Positions 1 through 8,697 of a DNA stretch of 64,000 nt are shown in pieces. The stretch covers positions 1,922,001 to 1,986,000 of the forward strand of contig NZ_CP022188.1 of assembly GCF_003111665.1 (NCBI RefSeq), in the 5' to 3' direction. Position numbers and translations under genes: made by a program. Source of the DNA: Parazoarcus communis. GTDB taxonomy: Bacteria; Pseudomonadota; Gammaproteobacteria; Burkholderiales; Rhodocyclaceae. The notes beneath the pieces were generated by a model. The model worked only from the letters and a program-made list of their open reading frames with translations, was not told the origin of the DNA and did no database searches. How positions within the stretch are numbered: position 1 is the stretch's first letter; each line of letters begins with the position of its first letter.

Positions 1-137
1 TGCCAGCACCTTCTCCACCGTCTTCTCGTCATCGACCGCGAAGCGGTTGCGTACGAAGTTATGTTCCATCCAGCCGCAGTTGAGGTCGTGGATGAACATG
101 CCGGGTTGGAGCTTTTCGACCGGGATGAGTTTGATCA
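1..137 (-). CDS. HD-GYP-type protein, N-terminal DUF3391 part (partial)
   Basis: Only the first 45 codons are in the window; the gene runs off the left edge. It starts at ATG 137 and reads MIKLIPVEKLQPGMFIHDL, which resembles the DUF3391 segment that precedes HD-GYP cyclic-di-GMP phosphodiesterase domains. The catalytic HD and GYP motifs lie outside the window, so the function rests on the N-terminal resemblance alone. It diverges from thrH across about 170 bases in which I see no other gene. Confidence 0.6.
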
Positions 138-304
138 TTGGGCTGGCATATGAACTTTTCCGCATAGTATGTCCCGAGCACTCGTTCGCTTCCAGTGGAA
201 TAATCGCGCCGGTGCGCATTTCTCCTCGTCGCGGTCCAGAGAAGTCGGGAACGTGTCGATGATAGAATCCGCCTTCCGTCAAATTCTGCTTACAGGAGCG
301 CCCG

Positions 305-916
305 GTGCGAATCGTCTGTCTCGACCTAGAAGGTGTGCTGGTTCCGGAAATCTGGATCGAATTCGCCGAGCGTACCGGCATCCCCGAGTTGCGCCGCACG
401 ACGCGCGACGAGCCGAATTACGACACCCTGATGAAGTACCGCCTGGACATCCTGGCCAGGCACAATCTCGGTCTGCCCGATATTCAGGCGGTGATCGCCA
501 GCATGGGGCCGATGGCCGGGGCGCGTGAGTTCCTGGACGAACTGCGCGAGACCTATCAGGTCATCATCCTGTCCGACACCTTCTACGAGTTCGCCAAGCC
601 GCTGATGCAGCAACTCGGTCTGCCGACGCTGTTCTGCCACAGTCTCGAAGCCAATGCTGAAGGCATTCTGGTCAACTACCATCTGCGCATGCCCGACCAG
701 AAGCGCGAGGCGGTGCAGCGTTTCAAGGAGCTCAACTTCAAGGTGGTGGCCGCGGGCGACTCGTACAACGACACCGCCATGCTGGGCGAGGCCCACGGCG
801 GCATCCTGTTCCACCCGCCGGAAAACGTCATCCGCGAATTCCCGCAATATCCGGTTGTGCGCGATTACGCCGGCCTGCGTGCCGAAATCGACAAGGCCTT
901 TGCCCGTACCGCCTGA
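305..916 (+). CDS. thrH: Phosphoserine phosphatase / homoserine phosphotransferase ThrH
   Basis: A 203-residue HAD-superfamily protein. The N-terminal DLEGVLVPE supplies the nucleophile-type Asp of HAD motif I (with the Glu variant typical of ThrH), ILSDTF is motif II, and GDSYNDTAML is the metal-binding motif III/IV. ThrH dephosphorylates phosphoserine and can pass the phosphate to homoserine, linking serine and threonine synthesis in the cytoplasm. The start is GTG 305, with a CAGGAG ribosome site about 8 bases upstream. The length is normal for ThrH. It is followed closely by purU on the same strand, so the two are probably co-transcribed. Confidence 0.9.
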   Translation: MRIVCLDLEGVLVPEIWIEFAERTGIPELRRTTRDEPNYDTLMKYRLDILARHNLGLPDIQAVIASMGPMAGAREFLDELRETYQVIILSDTFYEFAKPLMQQLGLPTLFCHSLEANAEGILVNYHLRMPDQKREAVQRFKELNFKVVAAGDSYNDTAMLGEAHGGILFHPPENVIREFPQYPVVRDYAGLRAEIDKAFARTA

Positions 917-936
917 ACCCCCTGACTCGAGCCGCC

Positions 937-1812
937 ATGCATCGCGAACGCTTTTTCACCCTGTCAGCCTCCTGCCCCGACCGTGTTGGCATCGTCGCCC
1001 GTGTCTCGGGCTTCATCGCCGAGCACAAGGGATGGATTCTCGAAACCTCGCTGCATGCGGAGCCGCCGCGTGATGGCGAGGACATCGGGCGCTATTTCAT
1101 GCGCATCGAGATCCGTGCCGACTCGCTGCCGTTTCACCTGAGCGAGTTGCGCGAGCGCTTCCGGCCGCTGGCCGAAGAGCTGGAGATGGAGTGGAAGATC
1201 TCCGATTCCGCAGTGAAGAAGCGGGTCGTGATGCTGGTGAGCAAGCAGGAGCACTGCCTGTACGACCTGCTGGCGCGATGGAAGTCGAAGGAACTCGACA
1301 TCGAGATCCCGTGCGTGATCTCCAATCACGATACGCTGCGGGGCTTCGTCGAATGGCACGGCATCCCCTTCCACCACGTGCCGGTGACGCCCGACAACAA
1401 ATCGGGTGCATATGCCGAGGTGGGACGTCTGTTCGAGGAAGTGCGCGGCGACACCATGGTGCTCGCACGCTACATGCAGATCCTGTCACCGACGCTGTGC
1501 GCCACCTACCCGGGGCGCATCATCAACATCCACCACAGCTTCCTGCCCAGTTTCGTCGGTGCGCGTCCCTATCACCAGGCTTACGCCAAGGGCGTGAAGC
1601 TGATCGGCGCGACCTGCCACTACGTGACCGCCGACCTGGATCAGGGCCCGATCATCGAGCAGGACGTGATTCGTATCGATCACTCCGATGCCGCCGAAGA
1701 CATGGTGCGTTACGGCAAGGACATCGAGAAAACCGTGCTGGCGCGTGGCCTGCGTTACCACCTTGAAGACCGGGTGCTGGTGCATGGAAACAAGACGGTG
1801 GTGTTCCGCTAG
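937..1812 (+). CDS. purU: Formyltetrahydrofolate deformylase PurU
   Basis: A 291-residue protein with an N-terminal ACT-like domain (about residues 5-85; CPDRVGIVARVSGF) and a C-terminal formyl transferase fold. The catalytic region shows ISNHD, INIHHSFLPSF and GATCHYVTADLDQGPII, which carry the Asn/His/Asp residues of the formyltransferase family. It hydrolyses 10-formyl-THF to THF and formate, balancing one-carbon pools and supplying formate to PurT. It starts at ATG 937, 20 bases after thrH, and a rho-independent terminator follows the stop codon. Confidence 0.95.
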   Translation: MHRERFFTLSASCPDRVGIVARVSGFIAEHKGWILETSLHAEPPRDGEDIGRYFMRIEIRADSLPFHLSELRERFRPLAEELEMEWKISDSAVKKRVVMLVSKQEHCLYDLLARWKSKELDIEIPCVISNHDTLRGFVEWHGIPFHHVPVTPDNKSGAYAEVGRLFEEVRGDTMVLARYMQILSPTLCATYPGRIINIHHSFLPSFVGARPYHQAYAKGVKLIGATCHYVTADLDQGPIIEQDVIRIDHSDAAEDMVRYGKDIEKTVLARGLRYHLEDRVLVHGNKTVVFR

Positions 1813-1840
1813 GCCGGAAAGCCGCGGTGCTGCCGTGATC

Positions 1841-1866
1841 AAGGCGCCTTTCGGGGCGCCTTTTTA
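1841..1866 (+). terminator. Rho-independent terminator after purU
   Basis: A GC-rich stem (AGGCGCC / GGCGCCT) with a short TTTCGG-type loop, followed by TTTTT. It lies 30 bases after the purU stop and reads in the plus direction. Confidence 0.85.
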
Positions 1867-1889
1867 ATGTCCGTCGTCTGCGCGTGGAC

Positions 1890-1915
1890 AAAAAAGGGCG
1901 CCCCGCAGGGCGCCC
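1890..1915 (-). terminator. Rho-independent terminator after amtB
   Basis: On the minus strand a GGGCGCCC / GGGCGCCC stem is followed by a run of six T. It lies 45 bases past the amtB stop and closes the porin-glnK-amtB unit, back to back with the purU terminator. Confidence 0.85.
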
Positions 1916-1959
1916 AGGATAGGAAGAACCGGAGGAGGGCGGTTCGACCTTTTTGATGC

Positions 1960-3342
1960 TTAGTAGTGGTAAGCGGTTTCGCCGTGGGACGTGATGTCCA
2001 GGCCTTCGCGCTCTTCTTCTTCCGGGACCCGCAGACCGACGAACATGTCGGCGATCTTGAAGGCGACGAAAGCAACCACTGCCGACCATACGATGGTGAT
2101 GATCACCGAGTAGGTCTGGATCCACACCTGGCTGGCGATCGAGAAGTCCTCGCCGCCCGTGCCGCCCAGCGACGGAGCGGTGAATACACCGGTCAGGATG
2201 GCACCGATGATGCCGCCCAGACCATGCACGCCGAACACGTCGAGCGAGTCGTCAGCACCGAGCATGCGCTTGAGGCCATTCACGCCCCACAGGCAGATGA
2301 AGCCGGCGAGCAGGCCGATGACGATGGCGCCCATCGGGCCAACCGAGCCGCAAGCCGGGGTGATGGCCACGAGACCGGCAACCGCACCGGATGCAGCGCC
2401 CAGCATGGAGGGCTTGCCCTTGAACATGGCTTCACCGATGCACCAGGCCAGCACTGCAGCGGCAGTTGCGAACAGGGTGTTGATGAAGGCCAGCGCGGCA
2501 CCCGAAGTGGCTTCCAGGTTGGAGCCGGCGTTGAAGCCGAACCAGCCCACCCACAGCATCGAGGCACCGACCATGGTCAGCGTCAGCGAGTGCGGAGCCA
2601 TGGATTCACGGCCGTAGCCGATACGCTTGCCAACCATGTAGGCACCAACCAGACCGGCCACACCGGCGTTGATGTGCACAACGGTACCGCCGGCGAAGTC
2701 GAGTGCGCCGTCGCCCAGCAGGTAGCCGCCCGGGCCCCAGACCATGTGGCAGATCGGCAGGTAGCAGAAGGTGAACCAGATCACCGAGAACAGCAGTACT
2801 GCGGAGAACTTCATGCGCTCGGCGAAGGCGCCGACGATGAGTGCGCAGGTGATGCCGGCGAAGGTGGCCTGGAAGGCGATGAACGCGTATTCAGGCAGCT
2901 TGGCTTCGTCGGTGAAGGTGTCTGCGAGGGTATCGATGCTCACGCCGGACAGGAACAGCTTGTCGAGCGAGCCGATGAAGGGGCTGGCCTCGGTGAACGC
3001 CAGGCTGTAGCCGTAGAAGGCCCACAGCACGGAGATCAGCGAGAACACCACCATCACCTGCATCAGCACCGACAGCATGTTCTTGGAGCGGACGAGGCCG
3101 CCGTAGAACAGCGCCAGGCCGGGCAGGGCCATGAACAGAACAAGCAGGGTGGCGGTCATGATCCAGGCCACATCGCCCTTGTTGACCGTGGGTTCTGCAG
3201 CCATTTCGGCTGGTGCTTCAGCCACAGCTGCGGCTGCTTCAACAACTGCTTCAACGACAGGTGCCGTCGATTCCTGGGCGTAAACGCCGCCAGCAAAGCC
3301 GACGGTGACAGCCGCCAGCAGGATCGCAAATAGTTTTTTCAT
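1960..3342 (-). CDS. amtB: Ammonium transporter AmtB
   Basis: A 460-residue integral membrane protein. It has a cleavable signal-like segment (MKKLFAILLAAVTVGFA), an Ala/Glu-rich linker, then the Amt core with about 11 hydrophobic segments. Recognisable family motifs include GGLVRSKN, the pore region HMVWGPGG and the signature-type stretch DFAGGTVVHINAGVAGLVGA, which holds one of the pore histidines; the second is in VFGVHGLGGIIG. Amt proteins conduct ammonia into the cell and are blocked by PII proteins. The start has a GGGAGG ribosome site. It lies 13 bases after glnK, the usual glnK-amtB pairing, and ends at a terminator. Confidence 0.97.
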   Translation of the reverse strand: MKKLFAILLAAVTVGFAGGVYAQESTAPVVEAVVEAAAAVAEAPAEMAAEPTVNKGDVAWIMTATLLVLFMALPGLALFYGGLVRSKNMLSVLMQVMVVFSLISVLWAFYGYSLAFTEASPFIGSLDKLFLSGVSIDTLADTFTDEAKLPEYAFIAFQATFAGITCALIVGAFAERMKFSAVLLFSVIWFTFCYLPICHMVWGPGGYLLGDGALDFAGGTVVHINAGVAGLVGAYMVGKRIGYGRESMAPHSLTLTMVGASMLWVGWFGFNAGSNLEATSGAALAFINTLFATAAAVLAWCIGEAMFKGKPSMLGAASGAVAGLVAITPACGSVGPMGAIVIGLLAGFICLWGVNGLKRMLGADDSLDVFGVHGLGGIIGAILTGVFTAPSLGGTGGEDFSIASQVWIQTYSVIITIVWSAVVAFVAFKIADMFVGLRVPEEEEREGLDITSHGETAYHY

Positions 3343-3355
3343 TTCTCAACCTCCC

Positions 3356-3721
<366 letters not shown>

Positions 3722-3730
3722 TTATTCATC

Positions 3731-3754
3731 CGGGCCCCGGTCTCTTGGGGCCCG
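3731..3754 (-). other. Hairpin between porin and glnK genes
   Basis: A perfect 8-bp inverted repeat CGGGCCCC / GGGGCCCG with an 8-base loop, lying in the 76-base gap between the porin-like gene and glnK. It has no U-run on the minus strand, so it may be a processing or attenuation structure that adjusts the ratio of porin to glnK-amtB rather than a full terminator. Confidence 0.5.
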
Positions 3755-3770
3755 AACACCCGAATCGCGC

Positions 3771-4535
3771 TCAGAATTCCTTGCTGAACGATGCGTAGAA
3801 ACGGTCACCCGCTGCGTTCTTGCCGTTCGAACCGAAACAGTAGGCCTCGCCCTTGGAGCAGCTGCCATCCGCGTCGGAACCGGCGTAGTTAACCGCGAAC
3901 GTGCCGAAGCCAACGTTCTTGCTTACACCGACGCCCCAGTCCATGTAGGAGGCGGCGCCGTTGTTCTTGATGATCTGGCGACCGACGTGAGCCGATGCGG
4001 CCCAGCCTTCGGCGAATTCGTACTCTGCGTTCAGCTCGAGGTAGTTGCTGTTGCGGGTGCTGGTGGTGTTGGTGCCATTCCAGCCGAACAGCGTCTTCGA
4101 TACGCCGTGCGAGTACTTGAGCTCAAGGATATTCCAGCCCAGTGACAGATAGACTTCGGTCGTGTCCGGCGAGGACACGCCGCTGATCCCGCTGCCGGGG
4201 TAGAAGTAGCGCACAGCACCTACGTCGTAGGAGAGCTGGCCGACTTCATTGGCGAAACCGAAATACAGGTCCCATTCCATGCTGTTCTGCGACTTGGCGA
4301 CATCGTCGACCCAACCGACGTTCGACGCCCAGGTGCCGACATAGAAGCCACTGGAGTGCGCGTAGTCGAAACCGCCCTGCAGGGCCGGGTTGCCCTGGGT
4401 TTGACTGATACCGCGGAAGACGTAGTCCGTCGTCAGCGAGATGTTGCCGCTGAACGGGCTTTCTTCTTCGGCGTGCACCGCACCGACGAAGGTGAGGGAA
4501 GCCAGAACGGCGGTTGCGATGAGGCTCTTGCGCAT
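3771..4535 (-). CDS. TorF-family putative outer-membrane porin
   Basis: A 254-residue protein from ATG 4535, chosen because CAGGAGCG lies just upstream and a clean signal peptide (MRKSLIATAVLASLTFVGAVHA, cleavage after AHA-type VHA) follows; a longer upstream reading lacks these. The mature part begins FSGNISLTTDYVFRGISQTQ, typical of the TorF/Gcw_chp family of small beta-barrel proteins, and ends in the aromatic FYASFSKEF typical of outer-membrane proteins. The position ahead of glnK-amtB and below an NtrC site and a sigma-54 promoter suggests a nitrogen-limitation-induced outer-membrane channel, possibly for small nitrogen compounds. That substrate role is inference. Confidence 0.8.
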   Translation of the reverse strand: MRKSLIATAVLASLTFVGAVHAEEESPFSGNISLTTDYVFRGISQTQGNPALQGGFDYAHSSGFYVGTWASNVGWVDDVAKSQNSMEWDLYFGFANEVGQLSYDVGAVRYFYPGSGISGVSSPDTTEVYLSLGWNILELKYSHGVSKTLFGWNGTNTTSTRNSNYLELNAEYEFAEGWAASAHVGRQIIKNNGAASYMDWGVGVSKNVGFGTFAVNYAGSDADGSCSKGEAYCFGSNGKNAAGDRFYASFSKEF

Positions 4536-4581
4536 GGTTCGCTCCTGAAGGAGTAGGGTTGTGTTTTGGTGAGCCAACCAA

Positions 4582-4597
4582 TGCACACACCGTGCCA
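4582..4597 (-). promoter_or_regulatory. Sigma-54 (-24/-12) promoter for the porin-glnK-amtB operon
   Basis: On the minus strand TGGCACG-GTGT-GTGCA matches the sigma-54 consensus TGGCACG-N4-TTGCA with one mismatch, with exact GG/GC spacing. It lies 47 bases upstream of the porin start codon. Confidence 0.8.
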
Positions 4598-4703
4598 GTT
4601 TGCTGAATCCCTTTCTGCTGTTGGGCTTTGGATTGTTTTTACAGATTGCATCCTTCACGACTTAGTGGATGGATGGGCACAAATGAGGCATGGAATCACT
4701 TTA

Positions 4704-4720
4704 TGCACCAAGGTGGTGCA
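4704..4720. promoter_or_regulatory. NtrC binding site
   Basis: TGCACCA-AGG-TGGTGCA is a perfect 7-bp-arm palindrome matching the NtrC (NRI) consensus TGCACYA-N3-TRGTGCA. It lies about 107 bases upstream of the sigma-54 element, a normal enhancer distance. Together they indicate nitrogen-limitation control of the porin-glnK-amtB genes. Confidence 0.8.
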
Positions 4721-4815
4721 TTGTGGCAAATATTCGTGCCCTACATTCGCGCATTGGCTGTAAAAGCACCGTCCGACGTGCGTGCTAGACTGACAGTCTG
4801 TTCGTATTCAAGGCG

Positions 4816-5082
4816 ATGATCTCCATGACAACTCCACGCATCCTCGACGAAATTGGGTCCAAACTCTCCGAACTCGCGGCAAACAGTCCGGCGCGCGATA
4901 TCGAGAAGAACCTGAAGGCGGTGCTCTCCGGTGCATTCGGCAAACTTGATCTCGTGACGCGTGAGGAGTTCGAGGTCCAGCGCGAAATGCTTGCCCACGC
5001 GCGCCAGCGTCTGGCAGAACTCGAGGCACGGGTTGCCGTGCTCGAGGCGGACGCAGTCGAGCGTGACAGCGCCGCAGACTGA
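4816..5082 (+). CDS. ubiK: Ubiquinone biosynthesis accessory factor UbiK
   Basis: A small BMFP/YqiC-type protein (88 residues from ATG 4816, 85 from ATG 4825). The N-terminal amphipathic helix (RILDEIGSKLSELAANSPARD) is followed by a linker and a C-terminal coiled coil rich in Glu/Arg/Ala (about residues 50-85), the standard layout. UbiK binds UbiJ and membranes and assists aerobic ubiquinone synthesis. It lies in the same orientation just upstream of comM, and a ubiK-comM (yifB) pairing is common in betaproteobacteria. Confidence 0.88.
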   Translation: MISMTTPRILDEIGSKLSELAANSPARDIEKNLKAVLSGAFGKLDLVTREEFEVQREMLAHARQRLAELEARVAVLEADAVERDSAAD

Positions 5083-5170
5083 TTTCCGGAAACGGAACCT
5101 GCTCAATAAATTCTATTGTCATTATCCGGATCTCCGCTAGACTGACGCCCGGTCAGTTTTGGAGGTCCGG

Positions 5171-6016
5171 ATGTCGATCGCGCTTGTGCGCACCCGCGCC
5201 GTTGACGGGCTCAATGCACCCGAAGTCACGGTCGAGGTGCACCTTTCGAATGGATTGCCCGCGTTCACGCTGGTCGGCCTGGCCGACACTGAAGTGCGCG
5301 AGGCCCGCGACAGGGTGCGTGCGGCCATCATCACCTCCCAGTTCGAGTTCCCACAGCGACGGATCACAGTAAACCTCGCGCCGGCTGACCTTCCCAAGGA
5401 GGGCGGACGTTTCGACCTGCCGATCGCGCTCGGCATCCTGGTGGCGTCGGGGCAGGTCAGGGGCGCCGGGCTGGACGCGCACGAGTTCTGTGGCGAGCTA
5501 TCACTCGATGGAAGCCTGCGCGGGATTCGCGGGGCGCTTGCCGCCGCGCTGGCTGCAGGACGCCACCAGCGTGCGCTGGTGCTGCCGCGCGAGAATGCCG
5601 ACGAGGCGGCGCTGGCGCGCGGTGTCAGCGTGCTGCCTGCCAACTCCCTGCTTGCCGTGTGCGCGCATCTGAACGGGCTCGAGTCCTTGCCTGCGCATCC
5701 GCCCCCTGCCGTGGGCGACGGTTTCGCCCTTGCGCCCGATCTGGCCGATGTCAGGGGGCAGTTCCAGGCTCGCAGGGTGCTGGAAGTCGCTGCGGCTGGT
5801 GGGCATTCGCTGCTCATGTATGGTTCGCCCGGCACCGGCAAGTCGATGCTGGCACAGCGCCTGCCCGGGTTGATGCCGCCACTGACCGAAGCCGAGGCAC
5901 TCGAGAGTGCAGCCGTGCATTCACTCACCGGCCGGTTCGACGCCGCCAACTGGGGGCGGCGCACCTTTCGCGCTCCGCACCACTCGGCATCGGCTGCGGC
6001 ACTGGTGGGCGGAGGC
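5171..6016 (+). pseudogene. comM: comM (YifB Mg-chelatase-like ATPase), 5' part interrupted by a Tn7-like element
   Basis: 282 codons from ATG 5171 (GGAGG ribosome site just upstream; an in-frame TTG at 5159 is less likely). The piece carries the N-terminal ChlI-like domain (MSIALVRTRAVDGL...) and Walker A GSPGTGKSM. It stops mid-codon-series at 6016 where the transposon begins. The remaining 218 codons are at 30634-31287, in the same frame, giving 499 residues, the normal ComM length. ComM is a hexameric helicase that promotes branch migration during natural transformation. The split should abolish it unless the element leaves. Confidence 0.95.
6012..6016. repeat. Left copy of 5-bp target duplication GAGGC
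   Basis: GAGGC directly before the TGT terminus; the matching copy is at 30629-30633. A 5-bp duplication is the hallmark of Tn7-family insertion. Confidence 0.95.
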
Positions 6017-6062
6017 TGTCAAATATGGAAATTCCTGCGACAGTATAGAATAAGCTGCGACA
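6017..6062. repeat. Transposon left end with TnsB-type binding repeats
   Basis: After the TGT terminus there are two CTGCGACA repeats (6035-6042 and 6055-6062) spaced 20 bases apart. They are the complement of the TGTCGCAG-type repeats at the right end, as expected for inverted TnsB binding sites. Confidence 0.75.
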
Positions 6063-6085
6063 AACAGTGGATCAAACACTCAGAA

Positions 6086-6118
6086 CGCCACCCCTGCTTC
6101 GGTCAGGGGTGGCGTTTT
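6086..6118 (+). terminator. Rho-independent terminator inside the left end
   Basis: An 11-bp CG-rich stem (CGCCACCCCTG / CAGGGGTGGCG) with a CTTCGGT loop followed by TTTT. It would stop comM transcription from entering the element. Confidence 0.8.
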
Positions 6119-6132
6119 CTTTTGAGATAACG

Positions 6133-7923
6133 ATGGCGATACAGCTAATACAAGGGCTCAAGAAGATTCGCAAGGTGATCCGGCTCGCAAGCGGCTTGCC
6201 CGACGCCGGCCGCCAGTGGGTGGTCTGGTGGTACTGCGGCATCAACAAGAACCACCAAGCAGAATCCCAGCCGAGCGCGCTGGTGGCCTTCCGTGAATTG
6301 TTGAGTTCCGGGCATTTGTCGGATGACGTGTACCATCGGCGGGTGCCGCTCACGGCACTTGGTCAAGTCAGAGTAGGCACTGTCTGGAAGGAGGGGCTAT
6401 GCCAAGCGGAAGTGATACTGGATACCAAAGAATTCGCCGTCGATTTTACGAAGGGTGAGTGGAAACTAACGTCGTTCTGGCTGGCGGCTGAAAACGGCGA
6501 ACTACCGCCGTTTCCACATGGCATCTATCCGCTTAAGTATCAGAAGGACCAGAACTGGCTCCTTGAGTTCGCGCTCGCTACCGGCGGCCGGTTGATTGTC
6601 CCTTGCCTCGAGTTTTTCACTAGGTGCTACGGGCGCTCGGCAGAACTGAGGCGTGTGCTCGCGACCTATCCTTGGAGCGAGTGCAAGGAGAAACGCCTTT
6701 ACGCTCCTCTAGATGAGCCGGAAGAGCCCGATAGGTGGAAGGTTAAATTGAGAAAGCGGCTTGTCAACGGTGATGTCGTCCTTCTCGCTCACGCGAAGTA
6801 CGAGCTCTACACCGAGAGGGCTGTTAAGGCGATCTACGCGCAAATCGAAGCCCACTATGAATCGGCCAGCCCGAAACCTGCGTTCATAAAGGTTGCCCCC
6901 TGGTTTCGCGGTCCTGCAAGTATCAAGGCGAAAGGTATTTGGTTTGATGACGGCAAATCCTTTCTCGCTTTGCAGGTTGTCGGCTGCAGTGACCCAAGTG
7001 GTGTGCCTATTTTGCGTGGTAGGGAAAACTCGAACAATGCCAAGGAGCGCACCGAGAATGACGAGCCTGGGTCAGCATGGGCTGGAATGCCAACTCGAGT
7101 GCTCGCCAAGCTCCCTGAAATCGTTGATCTAACCGATGAAGTGGAGCCCGATCCGTCCGCTATTTCGATGGAGATTGAAGACCCGGAGTTCGAGGTTTTA
7201 GGCCAGCCGCGTGTTGTTGTCGAAATGAAGAAAAACCGAGCTCATAGCTCTTCAGGTCAGAAGGTGAAAGGAACCGATGCGTCGCAGTTCTCCAGCGGGG
7301 AACCGTACGGCAGAGGCCAAGGGGTTGGATACGCATCCATTCACGCACGTCCGGTCATGGAGTCGGAGGGTATGCTGCGGGATATGTGGAATGCGATGCT
7401 TTTCATGAAAAGGGCTTACCCCAAACGAGTTACTTCTGTAGCCTTTTTCACTGTCAACGACGGCTACAAGGAAACGCCTGAACCTACGCTGATTCCCTTT
7501 GCACCGTTCGCCGAGAAAGACGACGTGAAACCCGATGTTCGTAACTGGCCATACATACGTCTGGGCTCATCGCCGGACGTCCGGGGCGTTCTAGTGGCAA
7601 GAATGACGATAGACGGGAGGCAGATCCACATCATGGAGATTCAGCGTAGACCCCAAAAGAGGAAGGATAGCCAGGGTAATACTCAGGAGGCCGAAGAGTC
7701 GTTTCAAGGGCTAGTGTTTGAGGTAACGAACCATGTGAACATCGACGCGTGGGCGGACTTTCTGTTGACTGAGGTTCGAGGGGTCAAGGGCGTCGTTGGA
7801 AAGCTTCTCCGAAAGTGTCCTGGGCCTGCCGAAACCTTCAGGCATCTTCCTGCCAAGACTGAGGAAATGCCGTGTGAGGCTGCCTTGAAAAGCGCTCTCA
7901 CTAAGGTCGGTGTAAATCTTTAG
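6133..7923 (+). CDS. tnsE: TnsE-like transposon targeting protein
   Basis: A 596-residue protein from ATG 6133; an in-frame GTG at 6067 would start inside the terminator and is unlikely. The layout resembles Tn7 TnsE: an N-terminal beta-rich part (RQWVVWWYCGINKN), a helical part with IVPCLEFFTRCYGRS like the LELARSLF region of TnsE, a central IKAKGIWF.. segment, an acidic linker, then a C-terminal part with MTIDGRQIHIMEIQRRP and a WADFLL..LLRKCPGPAETFRHLP tail comparable to the TnsE C-terminal DNA-binding domain. TnsE steers transposition to replicating or conjugating DNA. The gene is at the end opposite tnsABC, not in their operon. The call comes from motif layout, not alignment. Confidence 0.55.
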   Translation: MAIQLIQGLKKIRKVIRLASGLPDAGRQWVVWWYCGINKNHQAESQPSALVAFRELLSSGHLSDDVYHRRVPLTALGQVRVGTVWKEGLCQAEVILDTKEFAVDFTKGEWKLTSFWLAAENGELPPFPHGIYPLKYQKDQNWLLEFALATGGRLIVPCLEFFTRCYGRSAELRRVLATYPWSECKEKRLYAPLDEPEEPDRWKVKLRKRLVNGDVVLLAHAKYELYTERAVKAIYAQIEAHYESASPKPAFIKVAPWFRGPASIKAKGIWFDDGKSFLALQVVGCSDPSGVPILRGRENSNNAKERTENDEPGSAWAGMPTRVLAKLPEIVDLTDEVEPDPSAISMEIEDPEFEVLGQPRVVVEMKKNRAHSSSGQKVKGTDASQFSSGEPYGRGQGVGYASIHARPVMESEGMLRDMWNAMLFMKRAYPKRVTSVAFFTVNDGYKETPEPTLIPFAPFAEKDDVKPDVRNWPYIRLGSSPDVRGVLVARMTIDGRQIHIMEIQRRPQKRKDSQGNTQEAEESFQGLVFEVTNHVNIDAWADFLLTEVRGVKGVVGKLLRKCPGPAETFRHLPAKTEEMPCEAALKSALTKVGVNL

Positions 7924-8052
7924 ATTTACATCCAAGTATGAATTCTGTGTCTGGCTGCGTTCTCAGCGCAGATGTACATGGTAGGTAAAATTCATGAGAT
8001 GGGAGGTGCTGTGAGCTTCTCGCGATGCAGGTATGGATTGGCTCCAGCATGA

Positions 8053-8697
8053 CTAAGTGTGGCAGGGTTCCGATGCATGAAGCGCGCCTTCTTCCATTGC
8101 GGCCAAGGCTTGGTCACGGCCCACACCACCGACCTGGGCCGACAGCGCGAGCAGGGCGCCAGACCAAGCAGCGGCCTGTACAAACGCCGTTGCAGGCGCA
8201 CGTCCAGTAGCTTTCATAGCTTGGTGAATAGCCACGATCACCTTCTGCGCATAAATCACCACAAACCCAGCCAGGGCTAGCAGCAGGCCGACAAGGGATG
8301 ACTTCACCGCATAGTCGAGCACAACCACGGCAGACTTCACGCGCACCTCTTTGATGAAGTCATCAAGGCGCGGATCGTGCGCGGCCATATGGCTGTCCAA
8401 AACCTTACGCATATGTTTTGCTGACTCTTCGTTGAACTTGAACCAGGTCATCTGATACATCACCCCGAAAAAGGTGATCTCTTCGGTGTAACGCAGGTGA
8501 CTGTTCAGAAGGTCGCGCACCGCGCGGTACGCCGGATCGGTGAGCCCCCGGCCGCTCTCGATGAAGTGTGTGCGCACGGACTCGCGCAAATCGAACAGAC
8601 GATCACGGGTCGCGTCTAGCATGGACGGTCGCAGCATGAACTTCCACGTTGCCAGCAACAGCAGCAGTCCAATTCCAAGCAGGGTTACCTGGCTCAT
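8053..8697 (-). CDS. Membrane protein of unknown function (cargo)
   Basis: 214 residues from ATG 8697, chosen because it forms an ATGA overlap with the preceding gene. It opens with a transmembrane helix (LLGIGLLLLLATWKFML). A soluble helical middle follows, rich in charged residues (DRLFDLRESVRTHFIES). Two further hydrophobic stretches come late (SSLVGLLLALAGFVVIYA and the Ala-rich AWSGALLALSA). I do not recognise the family. With its partner it forms a two-gene membrane operon inside a defence-rich transposon, so a role in cargo-borne immunity or stress is possible but unproven. Confidence 0.7.
   Translation of the reverse strand: MSQVTLLGIGLLLLLATWKFMLRPSMLDATRDRLFDLRESVRTHFIESGRGLTDPAYRAVRDLLNSHLRYTEEITFFGVMYQMTWFKFNEESAKHMRKVLDSHMAAHDPRLDDFIKEVRVKSAVVVLDYAVKSSLVGLLLALAGFVVIYAQKVIVAIHQAMKATGRAPATAFVQAAAWSGALLALSAQVGGVGRDQALAAMEEGALHASEPCHT

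Noticed and set aside
1966..3333. A 455-codon open reading opposite amtB
   Set aside because: Composition is low-complexity His/Gly/Glu-rich and it is fully antisense to a clear AmtB.
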